Origin: Armigeres subalbatus
Taxonomy: Eukaryota; Arthropoda; Insecta; Diptera; Culicidae
Direction: 5' to 3'
Assembly (NCBI RefSeq): GCF_024139115.2
Contig: NC_085139.1
Location: 142,402,652-142,466,651 of the forward strand
DNA: 64,000 nucleotides
The notes below the pieces were generated by a model, which worked only from the letters and a program-made list of their open reading frames with translations, did no database searches and was not told the DNA's origin. Below are positions 22,641-33,797 of the stretch, piece after piece (the stretch's first letter is position 1; each line of letters begins with the position of its first letter). The position numbers were made by a program, and so were the translations under genes.

Positions 22641-23343
22641 GGCTACATATGGTATTTTTTTAGTTGTGTAAAATTTAGGAACCACATTTTCAATTCATAT
22701 AAAAATTTGTTATGTTGATTTTAAGTCTTGTAATATTTTTTCGTAGTGTGTAGACTTAATCAGAATTGTGAATAAATGCTGCAACATCTGGTGCTGTTTG
22801 GTGCTGTTTGACCTCTTTAAAGAATGATACATTTTAAAATGAGCGAGAAAGGCATAATTACCGCAAGGTGGATAAATCTGGGTTTTGAGACATACAAAAT
22901 AAATATTTTTTAAGTTAGACTCTTTGCAATAACAGACCGAGAAATCCTCTGCATCTCCGTGAGCGCCACGGAAAAGGAAAAGGTGATTAGTTGAGAAGGT
23001 AATGGGTTGGTAATGGCATAGGAAGTCACCTTGGTAAGCGACTAACTATTAATTGTGAGCGAAGTTTATTTCAAAACACAAAGACGAAAACAGTTTTTCA
23101 GATCAATCCAACGCAAAATCAATATGCTTCGTTTAATAATTATTATTATAAGCTGTAATTATTATAAGCTTAAGCTTCTACAACACGACTGATCCCACAC
23201 TAATAAACTGCAGAAATTAGTTTTTTTTTACTTCACATTCCCCCAGACTAACTGGCGTGCCCAGCACCAACATGATCGTACTGATTATTTTTTTTACTGA
23301 AACACATTGGTCCAAAAAAGGACTGAATTATAGCAAATAGATG
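22641..23343. other. Unassigned AT-rich stretch
   Basis: Nothing recognised except GAGAAAGGCATAATTACCGC at 22842, a variant of the LINE/SINE 3'-end motif seen elsewhere in the window. Confidence 0.3.
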
Positions 23344-23564
23344 TTCACTTGTCATAAGACGAGTTTGTACAATCCCATTTAATTCCACCACTTAATTGTA
23401 CCTTGACAGATACGTATTTCGACCTCAACAGTAATGTCGTCTTCAGTTTCTCGTACTTGACTCGACGTACGAGACACTGAAGACGACCTTACTGTTGAGT
23501 CGAAATACATCTGTCAAGGTACAATGAATTAATGGATTGTACAAACTCGTCTTATGTCAAGTGA
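23344..23564. mobile_element. Foldback MITE (ATAAGACGAGTTTGTACAAT)
   Basis: Arms of about 105 bp share TTCACTTG, CATAAGACGAGTTTGTACAA, TACCTTGACAGATACGTATTT-type sequence and GTCGTCTTCAGT. The left arm recurs at 48772-48800 plus 49000-49085, where a SINE has split it. Confidence 0.75.
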
Positions 23565-23716
23565 AGACATTCCACTAAAAAGCTCAAAATAATTTTCTTA
23601 ACAAGATGGACGTTGTTATCTTTAGTTTCGCAGCATACGATGGGAACTAGACCATGGTCGTAACCCTATGGTCAAGTGACTGAATTCAACAGAACTCAGT
23701 TGTCTGATAGCCATAG

Positions 23717-23978
23717 CACAGACAAACAGACGTAACAGCAAGAACATTTTGTTTCAAAATCTATCGCCCAATTACTTTACCACCACCTCACGTGCGTGTT
23801 GCACGAAATAAAGTTTAGTACAACAATGTCAACAGAAGGCGCTAGTGTGTGATGTCATATATGAAGGTATACGATGCGCGCGCCCCTGGATGTGAAACTC
23901 GCAAACAGTTGAAATCAAAACGACCGTTGAGCTCATGGTCGATGATAATTTCATTAGTGTTACGTCTGTTTGTCTGTG
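23717..23978. mobile_element. MITE with CACAGACAAACAGACGTAAC ends
   Basis: TIR CACAGACAAACAGACGTAAC on the left and the same sequence with one AC/CT ending difference on the right, flanked by GCCATAG (23710-23716 and 23979-23985). A diverged relative lies at 42000-42253 (AACAGACGTAACACTAGAG ... TGTCTGTGCTAAC). Confidence 0.7.
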
Positions 23979-24324
23979 GCCATAGTATCACTTTCGGAAT
24001 GGCATGTATTTATGTCAATCTTATCATATTGTAGCCGATCAGCACAACGCAGCAACATTGCTCTTCTTGCTAAATATGATTAGATGTGTGACATTTGCAT
24101 TCGTCATCTTTTCTGTTCTGGACGCGTCATGCAATGTACCCGAGGTAACCAATTCAATAAAGACCCCTACATTCCAACAGCGAATGTTAGATTATGTTGC
24201 AATTATGTATAAGATTAGAACAAGCGGATTGAACGAAGAAAGAAATTTAAAAAAATCCATTTCTTATTATCTCTGTACGTTCACGATTTGTAGCATGTCG
24301 TGAGAAACGTTTTGGCAAGTTGTA

Positions 24325-26745
24325 GGAGAAGGGGGCAATATGCCCTAGTTAAGCAAACACTGCTTTAATTTCTTAGCTGTAACGATTTTTATGGATATTT
24401 TACCTCATGCAACAGCTAAACAATATAGCGAGCCTAGGCCATCTTAAAATTGTAGAAAATCTCAATCATATTGATAATATCCACATTTCAAATAGGTATG
24501 TGTTGATATTTCCTCACCGGAAAACTCATGAGACGCCCTTTAGCTGGCAGCTCTTACGAAACAAAGCACCACGCGTCGGCGAATCAGCTTTCTCATATGG
24601 ACAGGTTAGTCCCACTAGGACTGCCTAGTCGAATAGTTGGATGTTTTTTTCAAAATGTGGAAAACTTTGGGTTTTCCCACCTTCCAATCTGTAATTTTGG
24701 CACTTCTTTTGCCCAACCTAGGGTAGAATACGGCTTTGGCAGGGTGCGACATTTGTTGGCACCCTCAACAATATTTGCGTTTTCCAGCAAATATACACTA
24801 TTTATGAACATAAATTTGATTCAATCACACAATTTCAAGTCTAGGCTTTCATTTGAATAAGTTGTTTGTGTAAAAGTAGCAAGATTTGACGAATTAATCA
24901 CCGAAACAAATTTGCACACACGAAATCCTTGCCATTATTGCATTGCCCAAGAAAGCAGCAGACGAAAAGCAAACTGTTAGGGGAAACTGGGGTAATATGC
25001 ACCCCCGGGGCAAAACGACCCTTTGGCATTTTTAAGTACATTTTCGGCAGTTTTTAGCGAGTATTTACCACAGCGCATGTAGTTCGGATCTCGAACTACT
25101 AATCCAGTAGTAAACATTCTTGAAAATATTCCTGGAACACTGCTAAAAATACCAAAAGGTCGTTTTGCCCCGAGGGTGCATATTACCCCAGTTTACCCTA
25201 CTTACTTTTTTGGATCGCCTGTTTCTTCTTTTTATCGTGTATGATACGACAAATTAGGTACGTAAACTACTTTTTACACTTTATTACCACTTGATTATCA
25301 CCACAAATAGCAAATTTATCCAATATTTGCTCTATGTTTCACTAAATAAAATCGAGACTGTTCGTTTTCTTTGACATCAGCGCACTTCGGAATAGAGCGA
25401 GAGAATGTGTTTGTGAGCATATCAAACACACGCTAAAAAAAATACCACACACAATTCCATGTGATTTGATTTTAGCAAAACTACGAACAAAATATCCGGC
25501 GTTGGCATTTATTTTAAAAAAGTGTTAGAATACAAATGCTTCTATTCAGATGTTTACTCAGACCATGAATTATATCAAAAGTGATAGCCACACCGTAGTA
25601 TTTTAAGCCTTATGTGGCTGACAGAACCGTTTTCCTTTTGCAACTTTAATACTTTCCAAGCTCATCAACCTCATAACCATTCCCGTTCTTACATAGCGCA
25701 TTTCAACCATAAATAATTGCCTACTTTTAGGGTATTATCAATTATTCAACTGTGAAACGTAGTGCACGAATGAGGTGGCTCCAGCTTAATCTTATGTGTA
25801 TAGATTTGGTTTTACATAGTTTACGTCGTTGTACACAACCCCCATGATTATTTTGATGAAACAAACATATCATGCATATCATGTAAGGACCTTCAAATCT
25901 AAGGACCGTAAAGAGCATATTTGAAACTGGTTGATAGACTTTTGCTTACGCGTGAAGACTCTAAGGCATCACAAAAGACAAAAGATGTAAATCTTGGCAG
26001 CGGACGAAAAGTATGTAAGTTCCCTTCTCCAAAATGGCCAACATTATTCAAATAGGTTAAAAATGGTAAAAGTTATGAAATTGTCAATATCTGGGTACAC
26101 GGGTACCCTATCTGCCATTCACGTCTGTTTTTTGTTGGCCGCATAAGGGGCAAAATTTGTTTTACAATGTGTTTAAATGTTTTTGCCTATCTTCCACATG
26201 ACATAAAATTGATGCCAAGGCTAAAATTCATGTTTTGTTTTAAGCCAGTTTTGATAATTAATAAAAATTTCTTCCAAAATTGAGTGAAGCGAGATGAGCG
26301 TGTGGCCGATTATTATGAATTAATTTTACAACTAGAGCAGCATCTGGCACCAATACATTGTTAGTTTTCTACTTCCATGTCTAGTTGCTGAAGGGAGCAA
26401 AATCATTGCTGATAATAGAAATTGCTATGCCAATTGAAGAAACTTTGACCTGTTACTTTATATTAAATTTACTAAGTTTGTGGTAAAAGATATTATATTA
26501 AGTAAACACCAATCATCAAAACAAGAGCATACAAATGTTTACCAGTTGAACTATACCTGTGTTTTAGTGTAATTATTCATTATTTTTATCATTCAATTTG
26601 GCAAATGTCTTAGACTGCCAAGAATAGGTATTTTCCCCTATTTAATATTAGGTCCAGCTTTGTTACGCCCATCTCAAACACGCTAAATATGATGCAATAC
26701 CTACAAGGCGTTTTGACTCGTAGGACGTTTTTAGGCCTCTTCCCC
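24325..26745. mobile_element. Long relative of the GGGGAAG MITE
   Basis: The left ~320 bp are the inverted equivalent of the right part of the MITE at 7779-8172; the right end (GGCGTTTTGACTCGTAGGAC ... CTCTTCCCC) matches that MITE's left end. TA flanks at 24323-24324 and 26746-26747. The 2-kb interior is unrelated to the short copy, contains the MITE at 24980-25198, and shows no transposase that I can recognise. Confidence 0.6.
24980..25198. mobile_element. TA-flanked MITE with ~57-bp TIRs
   Basis: GGGGAAACTGGGGTAATATG, CACCC-CGGGGCAAAACGACC and TTTGGCATTTTTA on the left are mirrored on the right; TA at 24978-24979 and 25199-25200. 219 bp, nested in the 2.4-kb element. Confidence 0.85.
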
Positions 26746-26780
26746 TAACCATAATGAACGGACTCAATAATTCCTGATTA

Positions 26781-28094
26781 GAGTAGAGTGGGGCAAGAGT
26801 GCGCGTGGGGTAAGAGTACGTTTTCGATTTTTTGAAGTAATTAAAAAAGATAAACTAGCAGCACTGCATCAGTTTGACAGGTATTCTGGCCAACTATTGT
26901 CATGTGTAAATGTAAACGATTTGAATAAACAACAAGGGAGATATGGCGTTAGATAACTTTTTGGTCATTTTGCTAAAAATAATTGGATTTCCGCAACTAG
27001 TATTTCATTACCATATATACGTTCAATCAGGTGAACATTATACCATTTCTATAACCTATTGTATAGAGTACTTTATGGTACAGAACACCACTCCGGTTGG
27101 TTTTCCAAGAAGTCAAAACCATTACTTGAATAACTTTTGGGACTGTGGGGTAAAAGTACGCAGGAACGGGTGGGGCAAGAGTACGCATATGAATCTTCAA
27201 GTTATGATGTTAAGCCGTATCTCCGGCCGAAATAAGACTTCTTCCAAAGCGTAAAGATCCACATCTAAGAAAAAAGGGACAGAATTCGAAATTATCACAA
27301 GTTTTTAGGATAAGTTGAAGTAATTCGGTGTTAGAAAAGACTTAGCGAACAAAGCACTGAAGCGAAATAATAAATTTGTATTAGGACTTGTTGTACTCCT
27401 AAACATAGTACGAAAACACAATTTCATCTAAATGATAATTTCATTTAATCAAAAGAAACATTCATAAACTATGCAACGTTTGGCTGGGAGGGGTTGCGAG
27501 ATGTGTGGAGATCCATATAATTTTTAGAGGATTCATACAAACAGTGTAAGATAGGGGGAGGGGTTATGAAATAGCCAAATTTTACGTTACGTGATTGGTG
27601 GACTTTCTTTAAGGAAAATGCCTTTGTATACGCCACACGAAACCTGATATATATCTTTACCTCTGCAGTTTTTTCTATATATAAAAAACAATGGTTTTTC
27701 GTATGAAAGTGCACATTTTTAGGACCCCCTCCCCCTTTAAGAGTTACGTAATCTTTCAACATTCCCTAATATATGCTCATTAAACATCAATTTAATGTTA
27801 TTAACTCTTATTTGTGTTAATATATACTTAAAGCACATCACTGGATAAATGCGTACTCTTACCCCACCCGATGCGAACTTTTACCCCACCGGTGGGGTAA
27901 GAGTGCGTTTTTCACTTGTCGTGCAATAAGGGTTCTACTAAAACGAATCTCAATAATTTCAATATGTTTTCCACTGGGCAACATAAAGGAAGAGTATATG
28001 AATCATCGACACTGATTTGATATGCAGAAGCTTGCTTCATAAGGGCCACATGATCGATTGAAAACTAAGTGCGTACTCTTGCCCCATTCTACTC
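26781..28094. mobile_element. TA-flanked element with GGGGTAAGAGTACG phrase
   Basis: Ends GAGTAGAGTGGGGCAAGAGT and, reverse-complemented, GAGTAGAATGGGGCAAGAGT, flanked by TA. The phrase GGGG(C/T)AA(G/A)AGT(A/G)CG recurs near 26808, 27147, 27170, 27854, 27873 and 27893. An open frame at 26943-27254 (103 aa) has no motif. A partial second copy lies at 29470-29670. Confidence 0.75.
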
Positions 28095-28095
28095 T

Positions 28096-29469
28096 ATGCG
28101 TTCCAACTTAGTTTAACTGTTAAACTGTACAAAAATCCTGTAATCCTTAAAAAATACTTAAACGACAAATGAGCAAGTATTTACCTACGAAGCGTTTTAT
28201 CATAGCTTGTCAGTGGGGGCTGCTTTTCCGATTCTTTTTTCGCACAAATCATTTTTAATTCGGTGCAAATTCTGTTCACCCTGGTAATGACATACCAAAA
28301 TCTGACAAGACAAAAACTAGGCATATACGAAAATGCTAGATTCATATACATATGTACATGGAATCCCAGCAAACATGGGACAAAAATGCGTATGACGAAA
28401 TGCTACGTGTCCAAAATTGGAAATTTACCATACACCTTCGGTCAAAATTTAGAGACTTTACCGTTCAAGTCGTATTTAACTCAGCCATGGCATGGTATAG
28501 ACAAACAGGACTGTAGGTGTACAGCCGGATGTTCAAAGTGCAGCTGTAGAACAACATACGACTGTCCGCCGACGGTCCCTAACATCAGTTTCCGAGTTCC
28601 GACATCATTGCAAACGCTCTCTAGCCGTACAGTGGGTATGTGTGCGAACAGCAAATTATATCACCGAACATACATCGCCGCACTAATGCTCATAAATGTA
28701 GAAAATAATGTAAATGTTTGCAGTGCTAGAAAAAATAACTAACTGGATTTGCGATTTGCGCTTTGTTGGTACCCTTAACAGAAACGGTCACTTATGTTTT
28801 TCCAGCATGGTGTCATATTTTTTGGCTTGTTAATTTGAGTGCGATTTATGAAATCAGAATTTCACTGGAAACTGATATGTAAGGGTTTTAAATTCGAATG
28901 TATAGATGAGTTACAAATGGAATGTATTAAATGCATTTTTGATGTTGGGCAGTCATTAATAATGCCCTTGAATCAAAGGCCGATCGGTATAATCTTTATA
29001 CGTTTTCAATCTAAAGTAACCAGAATAAAATATCAATTCTAATAAAAAAAATTAAACATTCCAATAAAAAAAATACGAAACATTTCAATGAAATATTTAT
29101 AATAATTCTTCATCATATCAGTGTAAATCTTTATTAACTACTACCCTTTTTGTTACGTTTGAGAAATATTTTCTACTAGACGAACTTGCCCAATCTCGAC
29201 CAATTCTGCCCAATTCTCGACCTAACTGTCAATCGTTTAGTTGATTGTAGCGTCACTTGCCCTCTAGATCGATTTCAGTTCTAGCTTTATGGTTTTCCTA
29301 TGAACTCATTAAAAGCGGTATTTCTACATTTGTTCAACTTTTCCAGCGAAATGTTTCCCGAGCAGCGCATATCAGTCAAAACTGGTTGCAGCAACTTGAT
29401 TGTGACCAAATCTGGTCACACATGAGTTGCAAAAACCTACGTAAAACATGTGTGCTGCTAGGGTTTGTC
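28096..29469. other. Unassigned stretch
   Basis: No defended gene. The longest frame, 28263-28742 (159 aa, with a short cysteine cluster 'DCRCTAGCSKCSCR'), lacks a signal peptide, a promoter or a motif. The segment near 29370-29415 (TGATTGTGACC..GGTCACA) is similar to 42815-42850, so both may belong to a dispersed repeat. Confidence 0.3.
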
Positions 29470-29670
29470 ACCGGTGGGGTAAAAGTGCGTTTTTTGTTGT
29501 TGTCTTGCAATAAGGGTTCTGCTAAAACGAATTAAATTAATTCCAATATTTTAATAACATAAAGGAAGAGTATACGAATCGTCGACATTGATTTGATATG
29601 CAGAAGCTTGTTTTATAAGGTCCCCATGTTCGATTGAAAACTAAGTGCGTACTCTTGCCCCATTCTACTC
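29470..29670. mobile_element. Partial copy of the GGGGTAAGAGTACG element
   Basis: Matches 27887-28094 closely (CACCGGTGGGGTAAAAGTGC, AACTAAGTGCGTACTCTTGC) and ends with the same ACTC|TA terminus. Confidence 0.8.
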
Positions 29671-29699
29671 TATTATAAGCAGTCCAAAAAATGTCCAAT

Positions 29700-31110
29700 T
29701 AAACAGATGAAATTGACCTTTAAAAATTGAAAAATGCTCCTTAAAAAAGTGATCATTTTTCCTTAAATTATCTAACAAATTGCCTTGAAATATATAAAAT
29801 GCTCCGTAAACATTCGAAAAGCGTACCGTAAAAACGAAAAAAATGTACCGTAAACAATTAAAAATGCTCCTTATAAAAACAAATATTTGCTATGTAATTA
29901 ATGATAATTGCGCAGTATATTGACAAAAAAATTATTATAAAATAGTTCAAAAAGTACCTTGAAATTGGCTGTCATAAATTAGAATCTTATGCACAATTGT
30001 ATAGCCCCTAGAGTTTATTGCTGATTGTTTTGCTTGGTAACCCTATTCAACCGAAAAGTAAGAGAAATGCTCCTTAGGATGAATAAAATGCTCCATAAAC
30101 TTATAAAATGTAATCTTAGCCAACATGCTATTCAAAGCATTGTTTACGAAATTGTGCACCTGGCTCACAGACAAACAGACGTCCCAGACAATTGCACATC
30201 GAATAAAAAATGTTTGGCGATACGAATTTCATTAAAATCACATTGCATTTAATATGCTAATCGGTTTATTCATTAACTTCCCCGCATAACCACACACGAC
30301 TTGAATAAATTGCCGGAATTATCTTCTTCTTCTTTAATGGCTTCACATCCCTACAGGAACTGAGCCTGTTTTTCAGCTTAGTATTCTATGATTAGCATCT
30401 CCTCAGTTATTAATTGAAGCATTTATATGCCCGTCATTGCATGAGTATGTATTTCGTGTGGCAAATACAATGGATACATTATGCACAGGGAGTGGAGAAT
30501 CGAGCTCGCCATTTCCGGATTGGCAATCCTACGTCTCTACTCGCAAGGCTACTGGAGACCGAGCTCGAAATTGTAAAGCACACAAAAAACTGCTAGTGAG
30601 ACTACTTTCAAAAATAAGAGCTAAATAGTCGCCTTACAAAAATAAACCTGAAGGAACGTGGCGGTGGATGCTTTGACAGTACGTGCAGTTGTATTGTGAA
30701 TCAATTTTACTTATTTACATTTTATAAGTTTATGGAGCATTTATTTTTTTACGGAGCCCTTTTTTTCGTTTAAGGAGCATTTCCTCAAATTAAGGAACAT
30801 TTTTAGTTGGTTTAAGGAGCATTTCTTTATTTTAGGGAGCATTTTTCTTAGTTTAAGGAGCATTTTTTATTTGTTTATGGAGCATTTTATTCCTAAGGAG
30901 CATTTTTCTTAGTTTTAGGTTGAATAGGCCTGCCAAGCAAAACAATCAGCAATAAACTCTAGGGGCTATACAATTGTGCATAAAATTCTAATTTATGATA
31001 GCCAATTTTAAGGGACCTTTTGAACTATTTTATAATAAATCTTTTGTCAATATACTGCGCAATTATCATTAATTACGTAGCAAATCTTTCCTTTTTTAAG
31101 GATTATTTTT
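29700..31110. repeat. Large foldback with AAATGCTCCTTA phrase
   Basis: Arms at about 29885-30097 and 30885-31092 are inverted copies (GCGCAGTATATTGACAAAA, CACAATTGTATAGCCCCTAG, AGAGTTTATTGCTGATTG). Outward and inward of the arms, AAATGCTCCTTA / TAAGGAGCATTT occurs at least a dozen times in matching inverted orientation. A SINE-like piece sits in the loop. Confidence 0.75.
30318..30570 (-). mobile_element. SINE-like element of a second type, decayed
   Basis: TCTTCTTCTTCTTTAATGGC with CACATCCCTACAGGAACTGA resembles the Feilai-like tail but diverges in the body (CTGTTTTTCAGCTTAGTATT). The tRNA head is barely recognisable. It lies in the loop of the foldback. Confidence 0.5.
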
Positions 31111-31140
31111 AAATTTTTCAAGGGTAATCATGAATCTTTC

Positions 31141-32257
31141 ATGATGCATTTACCATTTTGCCGTCTATTATACACAGCAATATACACAGATTTCTCAGCT
31201 GCGTTTGACACAATCAACCACAAAATTATGATTGCTAAGTTGGAATGTCTTGGAATTTCTGGATCCTTGGACTGGCTTAATTCCTACATGAACGATCGCT
31301 CTATGTCGGTTAAAATAGGAGAAGCTACCTCTGTACCATTTCTCGTTGCTTCTGGTGTTCCACCAGGTAGTCATATTGGGCTTTTCCTATTTTTACTTTA
31401 CTTAAACGATGCTAACTCAAATGCCAAAAATCTTCATACGCTGATGATTTTAAACTTTTCTACGAAGTAAGCAGTCTCCAGTATGCAGCTACTGTGCAAA
31501 ACGGGGTCGATAACTTTAAAAACTGGTACACCATCAATCGTATGTGTTTGAACCCTTCTAAATGCTCGGTTATATCGTTCACAAGAAAGCACTCTACTGT
31601 TCGTTTTGATTACTCGATAGAGGGTAAATCTATAAATAGGGTTTCGTCCATCAAAGACCTAGACGTTATTTTGGATACGAAATTGAACTTTAAAGAACAC
31701 ATTGGTTACATTACTTCTATAGCGTCTAAGACCTTAGGGTTCATTTTTCGCACGATTAAATACTTCAAAGATATTCACTGTCTGAAAACTTAGTTCGTTT
31801 CACACTCGAATATTAAGTTGCCATATGGGCCCCTTATGACGCAAATGGAATTCAACAAATTGAATCCATACAGCGTAAATTTGTTCGTTATGCTCTCCGT
31901 CATCTCCCCTGGAACGACCCAATCAACCTTCCCAGATATCAAGATAGATGCATGTTGATTGATCTCCAGCTTCTAGAAGACCGCCTGAATATCATCAAGG
32001 CCTACTTTGTTGCAAATGTGTTGCAGTCCCATGTAGATTGTCCTAGTGTTTTACACTCTTTCAATATTGTCATACAACGTCGCCTCCTTCGTTCATATCA
32101 GTTCCTCCGTATTCCTACTTCTCGTACTAACTACAGTTACAACGAACCTGTCGCAAATATGTCTCGTTTATTCAATCGCTGTTATCATGTCTTTGACTTC
32201 AACTTGTCTCGTTCTCTTGTGAAAAGGAAGTTTAGTGATATATTTAAGGGAGACTGA
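31141..32257 (+). pseudogene. LINE reverse transcriptase, frameshifted
   Basis: Plus-strand pieces at 31141-31470, 31494-31793 and 31952-32257. Motifs: 'IYTDFSAAFDTINH' (RT block A), 'VASGVPPGSHIG' (block B), 'YADDFKLFYE' in a shifted frame at 31437-31466 (catalytic block C), then 'NRMCLNPSKCSVISFTR', 'VILDTKLNFKEHIGYI' and a C-terminus 'QRRLLRSYQFLRIPTSRTNY' ending 'RKFSDIFKGD'. The latter is continuous to the stop at 32257. Different from the Juan-like family in sequence. It is inactive because of at least three breaks. Confidence 0.85.
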
Positions 32258-32400
32258 TAAACTTGTTAAAATTGTCTCTCAATGTATTTATTATTGTACT
32301 ATATACTGTAGTTTATGTCATTAATTATTTAGTAAGACCATCATTTGGACTGTATGTTTGTATTCTGTTGATGAGAAAAGATGAGGAGGTTTTGCGCCCA

Positions 32401-32424
32401 TTTGAGAGAGAGCCTAAGTTAGCT
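32401..32424. repeat. Left target duplication of tandem-monomer retroposon, copy 1
   Basis: 24 bp beginning TTTGAGAGAGAGCC, repeated without mismatch at 33626-33649. Confidence 0.92.
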
Positions 32425-33625
32425 AGTTCAGTGCGTGTTGGCTCTTGTTTCGGACGGCAGAACGATCGCGCGATTTGCCGAAATTTTGTGTTTTGCATTG
32501 CGCGGCCGGTAATAAAGTTAATTAGTTCAGTGCGTGTTGGCTCTTGTTTCGGACGGCAGAACGATCGCGCGATTTGCCGAAATTTTGTGTTTTGCATTGC
32601 GCGGCCGGTAATAAAGTTAATTAGTTCAGTGCGTGTTGGCTCTTGTTTCGGACGGCAGAACGACCGCGCGATTTGCCGAAATTTTGTGTTTTGCATTGCG
32701 CGGCCGGTAATAAAGTTAATTAGTTCAGTGCGTGTTGGCTCTTGTTTCGGACGGCAGAACGACCGCGCGATTTGCCGAAATTTCGTGTTTTGCATTGCGC
32801 GGCCGGTAATAAAGTTAATTAGTTCAGTGCGTGTTGGCTCTTGTTTCGGACGGCAGAACGACCGCGCGATTTGCCGAAATTTCGTGTTTTGCATTGCGCG
32901 GCCGGTAATAAAGTTAATTAGTTCAGTGCGTGATGGCTCTTGTTTCGGACGGCAGAACGATCGCGCGATTTGCCGAAATTTTGTGTTTTGTTTTGTTTTT
33001 CCCTTAGGACGGTTCGTAAGTAAATTGATGAATATATTTTATTACTTTTACAGCATATACTGTTATTGACAAACGCTCTATATTGTCGAATAGAGCTCCC
33101 TATTATTTACCTTTCCCACTAACACAAATTTTCCTTCCCGAGACATCTATGAAGGTAGTATGGGTTCCCTGCATCTTCACTAGTAGATGTTGAACTAACA
33201 TTCCTTCCCTTCCTTCCGTGATTGTAAGGACGTGGCCAGGTATACAACTGCTACTGTATAGGAAAAGGTACTAATCCCAAGTGCGACAATATACAGTAGA
33301 TTGCTCAATTCAAGCTCTGTCTGGTAAGGGGGCGGGTGTCGCGGGAGAGGGTTCTCTTCGTCGACTTCCCCTCATTTGAATGAAAGTGACAGGCAGGGAG
33401 TTTCTTTGCAGTTTATCACCTCAGAATGCAAGTTCGCATTGTTTTCTTTCGTTCTGAAGTGATAAACCAGAGAGAGATCTGCTGCTTGTCACTTTTGTTT
33501 AAGGGAGAGGGGGTCGACGGGGAAAGTCTTCTCTTGCGACATTCGCCCTTATTCCGGATGGAGCTTGAATTGAGCATTGTATAGCCACCCACGATTTGTA
33601 CAATCACATATGCTATGCTATGCTA
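32425..33625 (+). mobile_element. Tandem-monomer retroposon, copy 1
   Basis: Six head-to-tail 99-bp monomers start at 32425, 32524, 32623, 32722, 32821 and 32920. Each begins AGTTCAGTGCGTGTTGGCTC and contains ACGATCGCGCGATTTGCCGA and GCGCGGCCGGTAATAAAGTT. The last monomer is cut after GTGTTTTG and passes into TTTTGTTTTTCCCTTAGG. A 600-bp non-coding body follows and ends in TATGCTATGCTATGCTAT. A MITE (33311-33567) has inserted in the body. Perfect 24-bp target duplications flank the whole. Apparent 33-aa repeats on both strands exist only because 99 is a multiple of 3; I do not call them a protein. Long duplications and a simple-repeat tail point to LINE-driven retrotransposition; the monomers resemble the tandem promoter monomers of some LINE 5' UTRs (analogy, not homology). 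Confidence 0.85.
33311..33567. mobile_element. Foldback MITE with AATT duplication, inside copy 1
   Basis: Arms CAAGCTCTGTCTGGTAAGGG and, reverse-complemented, CAAGCTCCATCCGGAATAAG. AATT at 33307-33310 and 33568-33571. Copy 2 of the host retroposon has the uninterrupted site CTCAATTGAGC near 59990, so insertion is proven by comparison. Confidence 0.85.
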
Positions 33626-33679
33626 TTTGAGAGAGAGCCTAAGTTAGCTCTACTCAAATGGGCTTTTCCCTGCTCCTAA

Positions 33680-33775
33680 GGGCCATTTTCTTCACCTCCG
33701 CTTAACTCTTAAGCGGTGCTTACCCATACGTTTAAACCTGGTTTAGACACTAAGCGGAGGTGAAGAAATTGGCCC
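33680..33775. mobile_element. 96-bp TAA-flanked foldback MITE
   Basis: GGGCCATTTTCTTCACCTCC on the left matches GGGCCAATTTCTTCACCTCC, the reverse complement of the right end. TAA at 33677-33679 and 33776-33778, as in Tourist-type elements. Confidence 0.8.
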
Positions 33776-33797
33776 TAAATAAAATAAAATAAAATTA

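Larger units (their letters stand above)
31141..33797 (+). mobile_element. Non-LTR retrotransposon, 5'-truncated, with nested insertions
   Basis: RT and C-terminal region at 31141-32257, then a 3' UTR ending in an AATAAAATAAAATAAAA tail near 33797. The UTR is interrupted by the tandem-monomer retroposon (32425-33625) and by a TAA-flanked MITE (33680-33775). Rejoining of UTR text on both sides of the retroposon is shown by the perfect target duplication. The left boundary is uncertain. Confidence 0.8.

Noticed and set aside
32263..33069. 268-aa frame of 33-residue repeats (and the 226-aa one at 59009-59689)
   Set aside because: The 99-bp monomer keeps the frame open on both strands. Base changes between monomers do not favour silent positions by eye, and the element is better explained as a non-coding retroposon.
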